Source: Actinospineispora eucalypti
Lineage (GTDB): Bacteria > Actinomycetota > Actinomycetes > Mycobacteriales > Pseudonocardiaceae
Length of the DNA: 64,000 nucleotides
NCBI GenBank assembly: GCA_014208095.1
Contig: JACHMT010000007.1
Location: 372,001-436,000, forward strand
Reading direction: 5' to 3'
How positions within the stretch are numbered: position 1 is the stretch's first letter; every line of letters begins with the position of its first letter. Both the position numbers and the translations under genes were made by a program. Below are positions 20,015-27,435 of this stretch, piece by piece. The notes under the pieces are model-generated. The model ran no database searches. It was not told the origin of the DNA and saw only the letters and a list, made by a program, of their open reading frames with translations.

Positions 20015-20214
20015 GTGACGCCCGTTGCGTTTGGTGCCCGATCGCCGACCGGCTTGCGCCGAGTGCTGGCTGAGCCCGGTCTCTTTCATGATCGAACCGG
20101 ACTGGGCCAGCGTTCGCCGCCGAGCGGCAGTGGAATCACCCGCAAAGCATGATCAACAGGGACTGAGCTGCCACTCGCCGCGAGCCGCGGCCAACCCAAC
20201 GCAACGGGCGTCAC
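20015..20214. repeat. 200-bp element with perfect 17-bp terminal inverted repeats
   Basis: GTGACGCCCGTTGCGTT at 20015-20031 is exactly repeated inverted at 20198-20214. Inside are two imperfect direct copies of CATGATC..GGACTG (near 20087 and 20148). No gene is visible. It fills most of the space between the MmyB regulator and bL32. It is MITE-like, but no target duplication is evident. Confidence 0.75.
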
Positions 20215-20279
20215 ACAAGCCCCAGAAGCACCAGAGCCGCGCCCGTCCAAGCGGTCTTTGGAACCGGCACCGCCACGAA

Positions 20280-20450
20280 CTAGCCGTCCGGGTCGAGCAA
20301 ACCCCGCTGGTAGGCGCGGACCAGCCGGCGCGGCACGAGATGCCGCTTGCCGTTGATCACCACCGGCACCAGGTCCGGCGGCGTGGCACGCCAGGCCGAC
20401 CGGCGGGTGCGGGTGTTGGACCGCGAGGTGCGGCGCTTCGGCACGGCCAT
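20280..20450 (-). CDS. rpmF: Ribosomal protein bL32, zinc-independent form
   Basis: A protein of 56 residues starting MAVPKRRTSRSNTRTRRSAW and ending RAYQRGLLDPDG. It lacks the CxxC..CxxC zinc ribbon of standard bL32, so it is the C-minus paralog used when zinc is scarce. Its ATG overlaps the bL31 stop (ATGA). It is the third gene of the MRF-bL31-bL32 operon driven from the Zur-like site at 22025. Confidence 0.9.
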   Translation of the reverse strand: MAVPKRRTSRSNTRTRRSAWRATPPDLVPVVINGKRHLVPRRLVRAYQRGLLDPDG

Positions 20451-20725
20451 CAGGCTGGCCCTCCCCGGCCCGGGCGGCCGGCCCGGTCGCCGTAGCGGCG
20501 GCGGAACTTCTCCACCCGACCCTCGGAGTCCAGCACCCGGCCGCGCCCGGTCCAGAACGGGTGCGAGTAGCTGGAGATGTCCACCACCAGCAGCGGGTAG
20601 GTCCGGCCGTCCGCCCAGGTGATGGTCCGCTCCGAGGTGGCCGTGGAGCGGGTCAGGAAGGCGTCCCCGGTCAAGCTGTCCTGGAACACCACCGGTCGGT
20701 ACTCGGGGTGGATGTCCTTCTTCAC
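20450..20725 (-). CDS. rpmE2: Ribosomal protein bL31, type B (zinc-independent)
   Basis: A protein of 91 residues: KKDIHPEYRPVVFQDSLTGD, then TITWADGRTYPLLVVDISSY with SHPFWTGRGRVLD and RVEKFRRRYG. The zinc-binding CxxC of type A bL31 is absent, which marks type B. Its GTG start overlaps the stop of the upstream MRF gene in GTGA, so translation is coupled. It replaces the zinc form in ribosomes during zinc limitation. Confidence 0.93.
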   Translation of the reverse strand: MKKDIHPEYRPVVFQDSLTGDAFLTRSTATSERTITWADGRTYPLLVVDISSYSHPFWTGRGRVLDSEGRVEKFRRRYGDRAGRPGRGGPA

Positions 20726-21984
20726 TTCTCGTCCTCTCCGCGCAGGAGTTGGGCGGGGTCCGCCAGCACGGCGTCCCCGCAGGGGTCGGTGTGGAACCAG
20801 CCGAACGGGTCGGGAAGGCGCCGCCAGGCCGCCTCCCCGGCGGCCACCTCGGCGTCGGTGAGCAGTGCGCCGCGCAACGCCTCGGTGATCTCCAACGGGT
20901 CCGCGCCGCAGGTCAGCACGGTGAGCTCCTGGATCCGGTCGCCGTAGCGGGGGTGCCAGCGCAGCGCGGCGGCGGCGCGCCGCTCCGGGTCGGCATCGGC
21001 CCAGGCCTTGGCCTCGGCGGCCCGGCCGGTGGCGGCGGCCAGCCAGTCGTCCACGTAGCCGATCTGCATCCCGCCGCCGGCCGACTCCACCCAGAGCACC
21101 GCGTCCGGCCGGGTGGCCAGCCAGATCCGCCCCCGGGCCCGCACCACGCCGTCCAGCAGCACGCCCATCGCCTCGTGCAGCCGGTCCGGGTGGAACGGCC
21201 GGCGGGCGTTGAACAGGACCAGCTCCACCCCGCAGTCCGGCCGCAACGGCGGCTGGCCGCGCAGCAGCACGGCGTGCGGCCCGTCCGGGCGGCCCCGGCG
21301 CGCCGTCTCCGGCACTCGGCCCAGCGGGTCGGCCGGGTCGAGCGAGGCCAGGTCGATGCGGGGCGCCAGCGGGGCGAGCCGGGCCAGCACCGCGTTCGCC
21401 CTGGCCCGCTGCCACAGCTCGGCGAGCTCGCCGGCGTAGACGATCAGGTCGGCGAACTCGGCCTGGGCCACCACCAGCTGCGCGATGGTCCGCTCGTCGT
21501 CCGGCAGCGCGGCCAGGCCGCGGTCGGGGACCTCGTCCTCGCTGGTCGCATCGGTCAGCCAGGCGGCCGGCTCGAGCACCGTGACCACTCCGGCCAGCCG
21601 CACGTCGTCGGCCACCGGCGCGTCCTCGACCAGCACGTGCAGCAACGCCCAGCAGACCTGCTCCGGCTCGATCACCGGGTCCAGGTGCAGCACCACCCGG
21701 CCCACCTCGGGGCGCCGGGCCAGCTTGCGGATCAGCGGCAGCACGTCCTCGCGCAGCGTGCAGGACACGCAGCCGTGCGCCAGTTCCAGCGCCGCGGTGT
21801 GGTCGGCGACCACGTTGCCCGGTGGCAACCCGTGCACCCGCAACCGCCGGCGCACCACCCCGGAAGCCACCTCGGCCAGGTCGTGGTGCAGCACAGCGGT
21901 GCCCGGCTCGCCGAGCAGCCGGTCCACCACCTCGGCCACTCCATCCCTGGTGACGCCGCTGACCAAGATCAGCTCGGTATCCAC
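20722..21984 (-). CDS. mrf: MRF-type CobW-like protein (ribosome hibernation factor recruiting)
   Basis: A protein of 420 residues closely resembling M. tuberculosis Rv0106. Segments are ALELAHGCVSCTLREDVLPL, VVAQAEFADLIVYAG, LVLFNARRPFHPDRLHEAMG and VLWVESAGGGMQIGYV, the last two from the CobW C-terminal domain. The N-terminus (ILVSGVTRDGVAEVV) lacks the GxxGxGKT Walker A of true CobW GTPases, and the metal motif is GCVSC rather than CxCC. In mycobacteria the zinc-repressed relative recruits the hibernation factor Mpy to C-minus ribosomes. GGAGGG precedes GTG 21984. Confidence 0.85.
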   Translation of the reverse strand: MDTELILVSGVTRDGVAEVVDRLLGEPGTAVLHHDLAEVASGVVRRRLRVHGLPPGNVVADHTAALELAHGCVSCTLREDVLPLIRKLARRPEVGRVVLHLDPVIEPEQVCWALLHVLVEDAPVADDVRLAGVVTVLEPAAWLTDATSEDEVPDRGLAALPDDERTIAQLVVAQAEFADLIVYAGELAELWQRARANAVLARLAPLAPRIDLASLDPADPLGRVPETARRGRPDGPHAVLLRGQPPLRPDCGVELVLFNARRPFHPDRLHEAMGVLLDGVVRARGRIWLATRPDAVLWVESAGGGMQIGYVDDWLAAATGRAAEAKAWADADPERRAAAALRWHPRYGDRIQELTVLTCGADPLEITEALRGALLTDAEVAAGEAAWRRLPDPFGWFHTDPCGDAVLADPAQLLRGEDEK

Positions 21985-22024
21985 GCAACCCTCCGTCCGG
22001 CCTCTGCTAGCCTCGAGTCTAGAT

Positions 22025-22043
22025 GAAAACGAAAGTCGTTATC
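22025..22043. promoter_or_regulatory. Candidate Zur operator
   Basis: GAAAACGA-AAG-TCGTTATC is a dyad with 7 of 8 matching positions. It sits between the divergent starts of MRF (21984) and bL33 (22061). Actinobacterial Zur boxes are AT-rich dyads of this kind upstream of C-minus ribosomal genes. It could repress both operons at once when zinc is plentiful. Confidence 0.75.
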
Positions 22044-22060
22044 GAAGGAGGTCGACCAGG

Positions 22061-22225
22061 ATGGCCCAGACCGACGCGCGGCCGCTGGTGAAGCTGCGCT
22101 CCACCGGCGGAACCGGGTTCACCTACGTCACCCGGAAGAACCGCCGCACCCACCCCGACCGCCTGGTGCTGCGCAAGTACGACCCGGTACTGCGCCGGCA
22201 CGTCGAGTTCCGCGAGGAGCGCTGA
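22061..22225 (+). CDS. rpmG: Ribosomal protein bL33, zinc-independent form
   Basis: A protein of 54 residues: VKLRSTGGTGFTYVTRKNRR, then HPDRLVLRKYDPVLRRHVEF. The CxxC pairs of the zinc form are replaced (STGG, YDPV). AAGGAGG lies 9 bases before ATG 22061. It is the first gene of the rightward C-minus ribosomal operon directly after the Zur-like site. Confidence 0.94.
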   Translation: MAQTDARPLVKLRSTGGTGFTYVTRKNRRTHPDRLVLRKYDPVLRRHVEFREER

Positions 22226-22228
22226 TCG

Positions 22229-22456
22229 ATGGCCCGCAAGCCCGTGAGACCGGCCCGCCGCAAGCGCAATCCCCTGCTCGCCCGGGAGATCGAGGCCGTG
22301 GACTGGAAGGACGTGGCGCTGCTGCGCACCTTCATCTCCGACCGGGGCAAGATCCGCGCCCGCCGGGTCACCGGCCTCACCCCGCGCCAGCAGCGCCAGG
22401 TGGCGGTGGCCATCCGCAACGCCCGCGAGATGGCGCTGCTCCCCTACTCGTCGTAG
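22229..22456 (+). CDS. rpsR: Ribosomal protein bS18 paralog
   Basis: A protein of 75 residues with VDWKDVALLRTFISDRGKIR and ARRVTGLTPRQQRQVAVAIR, the RNA-binding core of bS18. No zinc-type cysteines are present. It starts 3 bases after bL33 and is cotranscribed; cytosolic 30S subunit. Confidence 0.94.
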   Translation: MARKPVRPARRKRNPLLAREIEAVDWKDVALLRTFISDRGKIRARRVTGLTPRQQRQVAVAIRNAREMALLPYSS

Positions 22457-22468
22457 AAAGGACCCCCG

Positions 22469-22705
22469 ATGTCCCGGCGCTGCCAGCTGACCGGCCGCGA
22501 ACCCCGGTTCGGCAAGACCGTGTCCCACTCCCACCGGCGCACCTCCCGCCGGTGGGACCCGAACGTGCAGACCCGCCGCTACTGGGTGCCCGCCGAGGGC
22601 CGGTACGTCCGGCTGCGGCTGTCGGTGAAGGCGATCAAGACGGTGGACCGGGACGGCATCGAAGCGGTGCTCGCCCGACTGCGAGCCCAGGGGGTGCGGG
22701 TCTGA
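22469..22705 (+). CDS. rpmB: Ribosomal protein bL28 paralog
   Basis: A protein of 78 residues starting MSRRCQLTGREPRFGKTVSH SHRRTSRRWDPNVQ. It keeps one N-terminal Cys but lacks the CxxC..CxxC set of zinc-binding bL28. GAAAGGA lies upstream. It is the third gene of the operon, ending one base before the rpsN start. Confidence 0.93.
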   Translation: MSRRCQLTGREPRFGKTVSHSHRRTSRRWDPNVQTRRYWVPAEGRYVRLRLSVKAIKTVDRDGIEAVLARLRAQGVRV

Positions 22706-22706
22706 C

Positions 22707-23012
22707 ATGGCGAAACGCAGCAAGATCGTCCGCAACCGGCGCCGCGCCGAGCTGGTCGCCCGGTACGCCGAGCGGCGGGCCGAGCTCACGGCGATCATCG
22801 CCAGCCCACGCGCGGACGCGACCGAGAAGGCGGCCGCCCGGCGCGAACTGGACCGCCAGCCCCGGGACGCCAGCGCCTCCCGGCTGCGCAACCGGGACGC
22901 GGTGGACGGCCGGCCGCGCGGCTTCCTGCGCGCCTTCGGCGTGTCCAGGGTCCGGTTCCGCGAGCTCGCGCACGGCGGCTACCTACCCGGGCTGCGCAAG
23001 TCCAGCTGGTGA
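22707..23012 (+). CDS. rpsN: Ribosomal protein uS14, zinc-independent long form
   Basis: A protein of 101 residues: MAKRSKIVRNRRRAELVARY, then RLRNRDAVDGRPRGFLRAFG and the conserved C-terminal FRELAHGGYLPGLRKSSW. The long form without the CxxC..CxxC zinc knuckle is the C-minus type. It is the last gene of the operon and lies one base after rpmB. Confidence 0.95.
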   Translation: MAKRSKIVRNRRRAELVARYAERRAELTAIIASPRADATEKAAARRELDRQPRDASASRLRNRDAVDGRPRGFLRAFGVSRVRFRELAHGGYLPGLRKSSW

Positions 23013-23103
23013 CGCTGGGTAGTCCTTAACAGTGGCCTACTAGTCCGGAAATCTTTCGAGTGGTTGGGCTAACCCCATTGGCTGGCGGCTCGTTAACAAG
23101 GGC

Positions 23104-23847
23104 ATGACCGCTCTGCGTGACTGGGCCGCCGGCGCGCGGACTACCCACAGAGCATCCGCCCAGGTCGTCGGCGACCTCCAGGCCGACCGGGCGCTGGACC
23201 GGGCCGCCCGCCGGGTGAGTGCCGAGCGGCAACGCCTGGCCAGCGCACTGCATGACCACGTCAGCCCGCTGCTGTTCGCCATGGCGGCCCGCGCCAGACG
23301 GGCCGCCGAACGGCCGGAGACCAGCCCGGACGAGCTGCGCGAGGCACTCCGCGCGCTCACCGAGGAGCTGGAGGAGACCCAGCGCCGCCTGCGCGGAGTA
23401 ATCACCGAGGCCAGCCCGGTTTCACCCGCTGAGACCGTACCCACCGCTACCCAGCGTGACCTGGACGACTTCACCGAACGCACCGGCGCCGGCACCCACC
23501 TGCTGCTGCAGGGCCGGGCCGAGCACTTGCCCCCGGCGATGGAACGGGTCGCGCTGAGCTGCCTGCGCCAGGCGCTGTTCAACATCGAACGGCACGCCAA
23601 CGCCGGCCTCGTGGTGGTCACCCTGGAGTACCGGCCACACCTGTTCACCCTGGTGGTGCAGGACGACGGGCGCGGGCTGCCGGAGGGATTCGAGCCGCGC
23701 GCGGTTCCGGCCAACGGCCACCACTGGGGTTTCACCTCGATGGCCGAGAAGGTGGAACGGATCGGCGGGTCGGTGGTGTTGCGCCCGCTCGACGAGGGCG
23801 GCACCCAGCTGCGGGTCGCCCTGCCCCGCTGGACCGGGGCGCAATGA
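23104..23847 (+). CDS. Soluble NarL-type sensor histidine kinase
   Basis: A protein of 247 residues. The phosphorylated His is in RLASALHDHVSPLLFAMA (HisKA_3 type, near residue 50). The ATPase half has LRQALFNIERHANA (N box) and VVQDDGRGLP (G1), ending GGTQLRVALP. There are no membrane segments and no recognisable sensor domain, so it must sense a cytosolic signal or a partner. It overlaps the response regulator by 4 bp (ATGA). Confidence 0.9.
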   Translation: MTALRDWAAGARTTHRASAQVVGDLQADRALDRAARRVSAERQRLASALHDHVSPLLFAMAARARRAAERPETSPDELREALRALTEELEETQRRLRGVITEASPVSPAETVPTATQRDLDDFTERTGAGTHLLLQGRAEHLPPAMERVALSCLRQALFNIERHANAGLVVVTLEYRPHLFTLVVQDDGRGLPEGFEPRAVPANGHHWGFTSMAEKVERIGGSVVLRPLDEGGTQLRVALPRWTGAQ

Positions 23848-24491
23848 GCCCCCGGCGCATCCTGGTCGTCGACGACCACCCGGTGGTCATCGACGGGGTG
23901 CGCACCCTGCTCGCCGACTGCCCCGACCTCGAGCTGGCCGGCGAGGCCGGCGAGCTGGCCACCGCGCTGCGCCTCACCGGCGAGCTCCAGCCGGACGCGG
24001 TCATCCTGGACCTGCGCCTGCAGGGCCGGTTCGCGCCGGAGACCGCCGGGTCGCTGAAGGCCGCCGCGCCGAGGGCCAAGGTCCTGGTACACACCTCCTC
24101 GGAGCAGAACGAGCCGGTCTACGCCGCGCTGCGGGCCGGCGCGGACGGCGCGGTGTTCAAGGACGGCCGGGACCTACTGCCGGCCCTGCGCGCGCTGCTG
24201 GACGGCGGCCGCCGCTACCTGGACCCCCGGCTGCGCACCGACCAGGGCGCCCGGCGCGCCTCGGTGCCCGGCCCCGACGGCGTCGGCGCACCGGTCGTCG
24301 ACCCGCTCTCCCCCCGCGAGTACGACATCCTGCGCGCGCTCGCCCTCGGGCGGTCCACCCGGGAGATCGCCACCGAGTTCTACCTGGCGGAGAGCACCGT
24401 GCGCGGCTACACCAAGGGACTGCTCACCAAGCTCGGTGTGCGCAACCGGATCGAGGCCTTAGCCGTCGCCCGGCGCGCTCAGCTGATCTGA
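23844..24491 (+). CDS. NarL/LuxR-type response regulator
   Basis: A protein of 215 residues. The receiver domain has DDHP near the start, the phosphoacceptor Asp in AVILDLRLQG and Lys in GAVFKDG. The C-terminal LuxR helix-turn-helix is LSPREYDILRALALGRSTRE followed by IATEFYLAESTVRGYTKGLL. It is translationally coupled to the upstream kinase. Targets are unknown. It is the last host gene before the tRNA-like gene and the inserted element. Confidence 0.93.
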   Translation: MSPRRILVVDDHPVVIDGVRTLLADCPDLELAGEAGELATALRLTGELQPDAVILDLRLQGRFAPETAGSLKAAAPRAKVLVHTSSEQNEPVYAALRAGADGAVFKDGRDLLPALRALLDGGRRYLDPRLRTDQGARRASVPGPDGVGAPVVDPLSPREYDILRALALGRSTREIATEFYLAESTVRGYTKGLLTKLGVRNRIEALAVARRAQLI

Positions 24492-24545
24492 GCGACACTG
24501 CTCCAGAGGTGTGACAACTTCGAGACGGTCGCTTACTTAGCGTTA

Positions 24546-26642
24546 TCAATCTATCTCGATTTGACCTCTTCGAGCGGTTTTATACAAACTAATGGGCGAG
24601 TACGCACGCTCTACGTGATGCCCCCGTAGCCCAATCGGCAGAGGCAAGCCCCTTAAAAGGGCCTCAGTGTGGGTTCGAGTCCCACCGGGGGCACGTACAG
24701 CATCCACACTATTCCCGTGGGTGGCCTCCTGGCCTGGGGTTTTGCGTGTGGATGGTATCACCTCGATGATCCTTTCTGCGGCGTGGGTGATCTCATGTAG
24801 GTGATCAACTGGCAGAGTGATGGTGATCGTCACCTCGTCGTTGTCGTGGAGTTGGACGTTGAGCTTGGTGATCTCGAACAGCCAGCGCAGCAGTGGTTCC
24901 GGCGCGTGGCGTAGGTCGAGTGCGAGGAGCGGCAGCGCGGTGAGCAGGTTCACATCGTCCTGGGTGGGCCGTTGAGGTTCGGCTTGGTCGGCCTCGTCTA
25001 GTTCGGCGATCACGGCCAGCGCGGTTGTCTTCTCCGCTTCAAGGTTGTTGTAGCGCTCCCGCAGAGCCTTGGTGAATGGCTCGTCCGGGTCGCCTTCTTG
25101 AGCTTGTGTGAGCACTGAATCTTGCTGCCGGGTGATCTTCGCGATGTGCTTTTGCAGCCGGGCCCGTTCAGCTTGCCGGGCTCGGGTCTCGCGGTCGTCG
25201 AGCGTGTCCAGGTCCGCGGTGAGGAGGTCTTGGCGGTACGGGCCGAACACCCGCTCAGCGAAGAACCGAGAGATCGCGTCGAGTAGCGCGCTCTCGCGTA
25301 GGTAGACGGTCTTGGGGTGCCCCTCGTACTTGTCGGGGCGGGCACGGTTGTTTTCGGCTGGGTAGCACAGGTAGTAGGTGTGGCCGTTGCGCATGGTGCC
25401 GCCCATCCGCCGGCCGCACTGATGCGTCAGCATCCCGCGCAGCAGGTAGGTGCGTTGGGTCGCCGGGTGGGTGTTGGGTTCGCTGCTGTCTCGCGAACCG
25501 CGTTTGGCCCATCTGCGGGCGGAGATCTCGTCATACATCCACTTCGGGATGAGCGGTTCGTGGACCGGTTCGGGCGACCACACCCACTTGACGGGGTCGT
25601 TCACCTTGCCGCCCGCGGAGCGGCTAGCCCGGCGGTTGAACACCTGGTAGCCGGTGTACTTGGGGTTTTGCAGGATTTCCATGATGCTCGTCTTCCCCCA
25701 CACTCCCCGTGCCCGGGCTTTGATAGTCGGCTCAGGTGGCGGGTATTTGTCGAGATCGGCGTTGAGCCGATCCGCGATGGTGTCGTATCCGATCTTTTCG
25801 TAGTAGCGCCACAACGCGATCTGCGTGACCGTCTCCCCGCGTGCGTCGTCGGGCTCCAGCCTGGTCTTGACCAGACCTTTCGCGGCTTTTGTTGGGTTGG
25901 GGTGCCGGTAGGTTTTTGCCCGGTAGCCGTAGCAGGGTTTACCGATGTTCCAGCCATCGCGTACGTGGGTGCACAATCCGCCCCAGGATTGTTCGAGGGT
26001 GTTTGCCACTTCCCATTCCGCGACGGTCTGATTGATCCGTCGTTGCAGGATTCGCTGTGCCCAGCTCCCGGACAGGGTGATCGGCTCGTTCGACGCGAAC
26101 AGCGGCACCCCGGCCTGTTCCAGCTCACGCTCAATGGAGAGGCTTTCGAAGGTGCGCCGGGCGACGCGGGAGACGCTCTCGCAGATCACCACGTCGAACC
26201 GCCGGTCCGGCCGCGCGGCTTCGGCCAGCAGGTCCGTGATACCCCCGTCGCGGGCGATGGGGATGTCGAACCGTTCGTAGTCACTGCCCTGCCCGCGCTG
26301 GTCCAGCACGAGCCGCCCTGACTCCACGTCGTAGAAGTGCGCCACCACCAGCCACGCCTCGGGTAGGGCGTTGCGGCAGTTCCCGACCTGGCGAATCATC
26401 GATTGCCGGGGGTCTTGCTGGTCCTCGGTCGAGCAGCGGCTCAGGATCGCGACTCGGACCTCACCACGACGCAGCTCGACGGGCAGCCCCATCGGGGAGA
26501 CCTCATAGTCCGATAGCCCTGATGGGCCGGACACTGGCACCCGCGCGGACACCAGCCCGGCGGGGCGGCGTAGCGGTGCGTGCGGCAGCTTGAACGCACT
26601 CCCGGCCTCTGGTGCTGGCGGGTCGATTCCCCGATCAGTCAC
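24546..26642 (-). CDS. Large serine recombinase (integrase) of the inserted element
   Basis: A protein of 698 residues. The resolvase domain begins VRVAILSRCSTEDQQDPRQS, with the likely nucleophile Ser in RCST near residue 71. A recombinase domain (KPCYGYRAKTYRHPNPTKAA), a ribbon region (LLRGMLTHQCGRRMGG..YLCYP) and a long coiled coil (about residues 490-570) follow. GTG 26642 has GGAGGAG upstream and overlaps the preceding gene by 8 bp. The last 48 codons lie in host DNA antisense to the tRNA-like gene, so integration has replaced the native C-terminus. Confidence 0.93.
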   Translation of the reverse strand: MTDRGIDPPAPEAGSAFKLPHAPLRRPAGLVSARVPVSGPSGLSDYEVSPMGLPVELRRGEVRVAILSRCSTEDQQDPRQSMIRQVGNCRNALPEAWLVVAHFYDVESGRLVLDQRGQGSDYERFDIPIARDGGITDLLAEAARPDRRFDVVICESVSRVARRTFESLSIERELEQAGVPLFASNEPITLSGSWAQRILQRRINQTVAEWEVANTLEQSWGGLCTHVRDGWNIGKPCYGYRAKTYRHPNPTKAAKGLVKTRLEPDDARGETVTQIALWRYYEKIGYDTIADRLNADLDKYPPPEPTIKARARGVWGKTSIMEILQNPKYTGYQVFNRRASRSAGGKVNDPVKWVWSPEPVHEPLIPKWMYDEISARRWAKRGSRDSSEPNTHPATQRTYLLRGMLTHQCGRRMGGTMRNGHTYYLCYPAENNRARPDKYEGHPKTVYLRESALLDAISRFFAERVFGPYRQDLLTADLDTLDDRETRARQAERARLQKHIAKITRQQDSVLTQAQEGDPDEPFTKALRERYNNLEAEKTTALAVIAELDEADQAEPQRPTQDDVNLLTALPLLALDLRHAPEPLLRWLFEITKLNVQLHDNDEVTITITLPVDHLHEITHAAERIIEVIPSTRKTPGQEATHGNSVDAVRAPGGTRTHTEALLRGLPLPIGLRGHHVERAYSPISLYKTARRGQIEID
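24620..24693 (+). tRNA. tRNA-like gene, class I fold, apparent TAA anticodon
   Basis: Acceptor GCCCCCG (24620-24626) pairs with CGGGGGC (24686-24692), with discriminator A. The T arm GTGGG-TTCGAGT-CCCAC is perfect. The D stem is only 3 bp with a stretched loop. The anticodon arm is GCCC-CTTAAAA-GGGC with an A-C mismatch at the base, which puts TAA in the anticodon. True tRNA-Leu(TAA) has a long variable arm, which is absent, so this may be a derived tRNA-Lys-like gene or a decayed copy. The element is integrated at its 3' end. Confidence 0.65.
24679..24694. other. Attachment site, left (att core at tRNA 3' end)
   Basis: GTCCCACCGGGGGCAC matches GTCGCCCCGGGGGCAC at 44716-44731 in 14 of 16 positions. 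Similarity continues to the right at both sites (CCACACT, then GTGGCC.CCTGGCCTG.GG followed by TTTT). The recombinase gene runs through this site. Confidence 0.8.
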
Positions 26643-27435
26643 GTGTGTTCTCCTCCTGCTCACCGCGCCGGCCGGCGTCCTTTTCGCGGTGTTCGAGTGC
26701 CCATTTCAACAGCTCTCGTGTGACCGCCGCGAGTTCGGATCGCACTCGCTCTCCTTCCGGTCCGCTCACCGTGTTGATTTGCCCGGTGTAGCGCCGTTGG
26801 GTACCGCGTTTCCGGGTCTCATAATAGCACCATTCGGCCTGGTCAACACCAGTATTCGGCGATATCGCGGGTATCGGATCGGTGAGATGTGCGGCCGGTT
26901 CGGCGGGCGGTCGGGGTCGGGGAATAAGGTTCGCGGTGTCAATTGGGCGGTATTTGCCAGAGTGGTCGGCGCCGGTTTGTGTGGAGGTTCGCGGCTCGTT
27001 GTTTGGGCGAGACCGAAGAATCTCGCGAGTCGTCTCGCGAGATTGTGTGTCTCGGGTGTCTCGCGAGACATGTGGTTGCTTGGCTCGCCGGGATTCTCGT
27101 CTCCGGTCTCGGTCTCGCTGCCGGTCTCGGCGTGGCGTGCGGAGGTCTCGGCGCTCCCGCGGTGCGCGGTGCGCGCCCGGCCGTTCGGGTTCCGGGTGGC
27201 CGGGTTCGGGGCGACCGGGCTCCGGTCGGGTCGCCGGGCTGGCTGGGCTGCTGGTGTCCGCGCGGCGGGCCGGTCTACGGACTGGCTGGAGGCCGGGAGA
27301 TGAGGGCTCAGCATCCTGTGTCACCCGGCCCCGCCTCGCTCGGCTACGCCGCTGCCGGACGGGCAGGACCGAGTGGTCGGTCCTGGGTGGTTCGGTCGGT
27401 CTTCGCGCATGAGAGCCAGCCCCCTCTGGATCCAC
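26635..27435 (-). CDS. Hypothetical element protein upstream of the recombinase
   Basis: The frame of up to 266 residues is Arg/Pro-rich and repetitive over its first 150 residues, so the true start is uncertain and may be far downstream. The last 65 residues look like real protein: AEWCYYETRKRGTQRRYTGQ, then VRSELAAVTRELLKWALEHR, a well-formed amphipathic helix. It overlaps the recombinase start by 8 bp with GGAGGAG serving the recombinase, so the two are coupled. It may be an excision or control protein; that is position-based inference. Confidence 0.5.
   Translation of the reverse strand: MDPEGAGSHARRPTEPPRTDHSVLPVRQRRSRARRGRVTQDAEPSSPGLQPVRRPARRADTSSPASPATRPEPGRPEPGHPEPERPGAHRAPRERRDLRTPRRDRQRDRDRRRESRRAKQPHVSRDTRDTQSRETTREILRSRPNNEPRTSTQTGADHSGKYRPIDTANLIPRPRPPAEPAAHLTDPIPAISPNTGVDQAEWCYYETRKRGTQRRYTGQINTVSGPEGERVRSELAAVTRELLKWALEHREKDAGRRGEQEENTRD
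27021..27068. promoter_or_regulatory. Cluster of TCTCGCGAGA palindromes
   Basis: Palindromes lie at 27021 (9 of 10), 27033 and 27059, the last extended to GTCTCGCGAGAC. Further GGTCTCG repeats follow to about 27160. They may be operators or iterons. They also fall inside the Arg-rich start of the 26635-27435 frame, so coding repeats are an alternative. Confidence 0.4.

Noticed and set aside
24546..24693. Taking the recombinase C-terminus (GGTRTH...) as native protein
   Set aside because: That stretch is antisense to the tRNA-like gene and host DNA, so it is a product of integration rather than a conserved domain.
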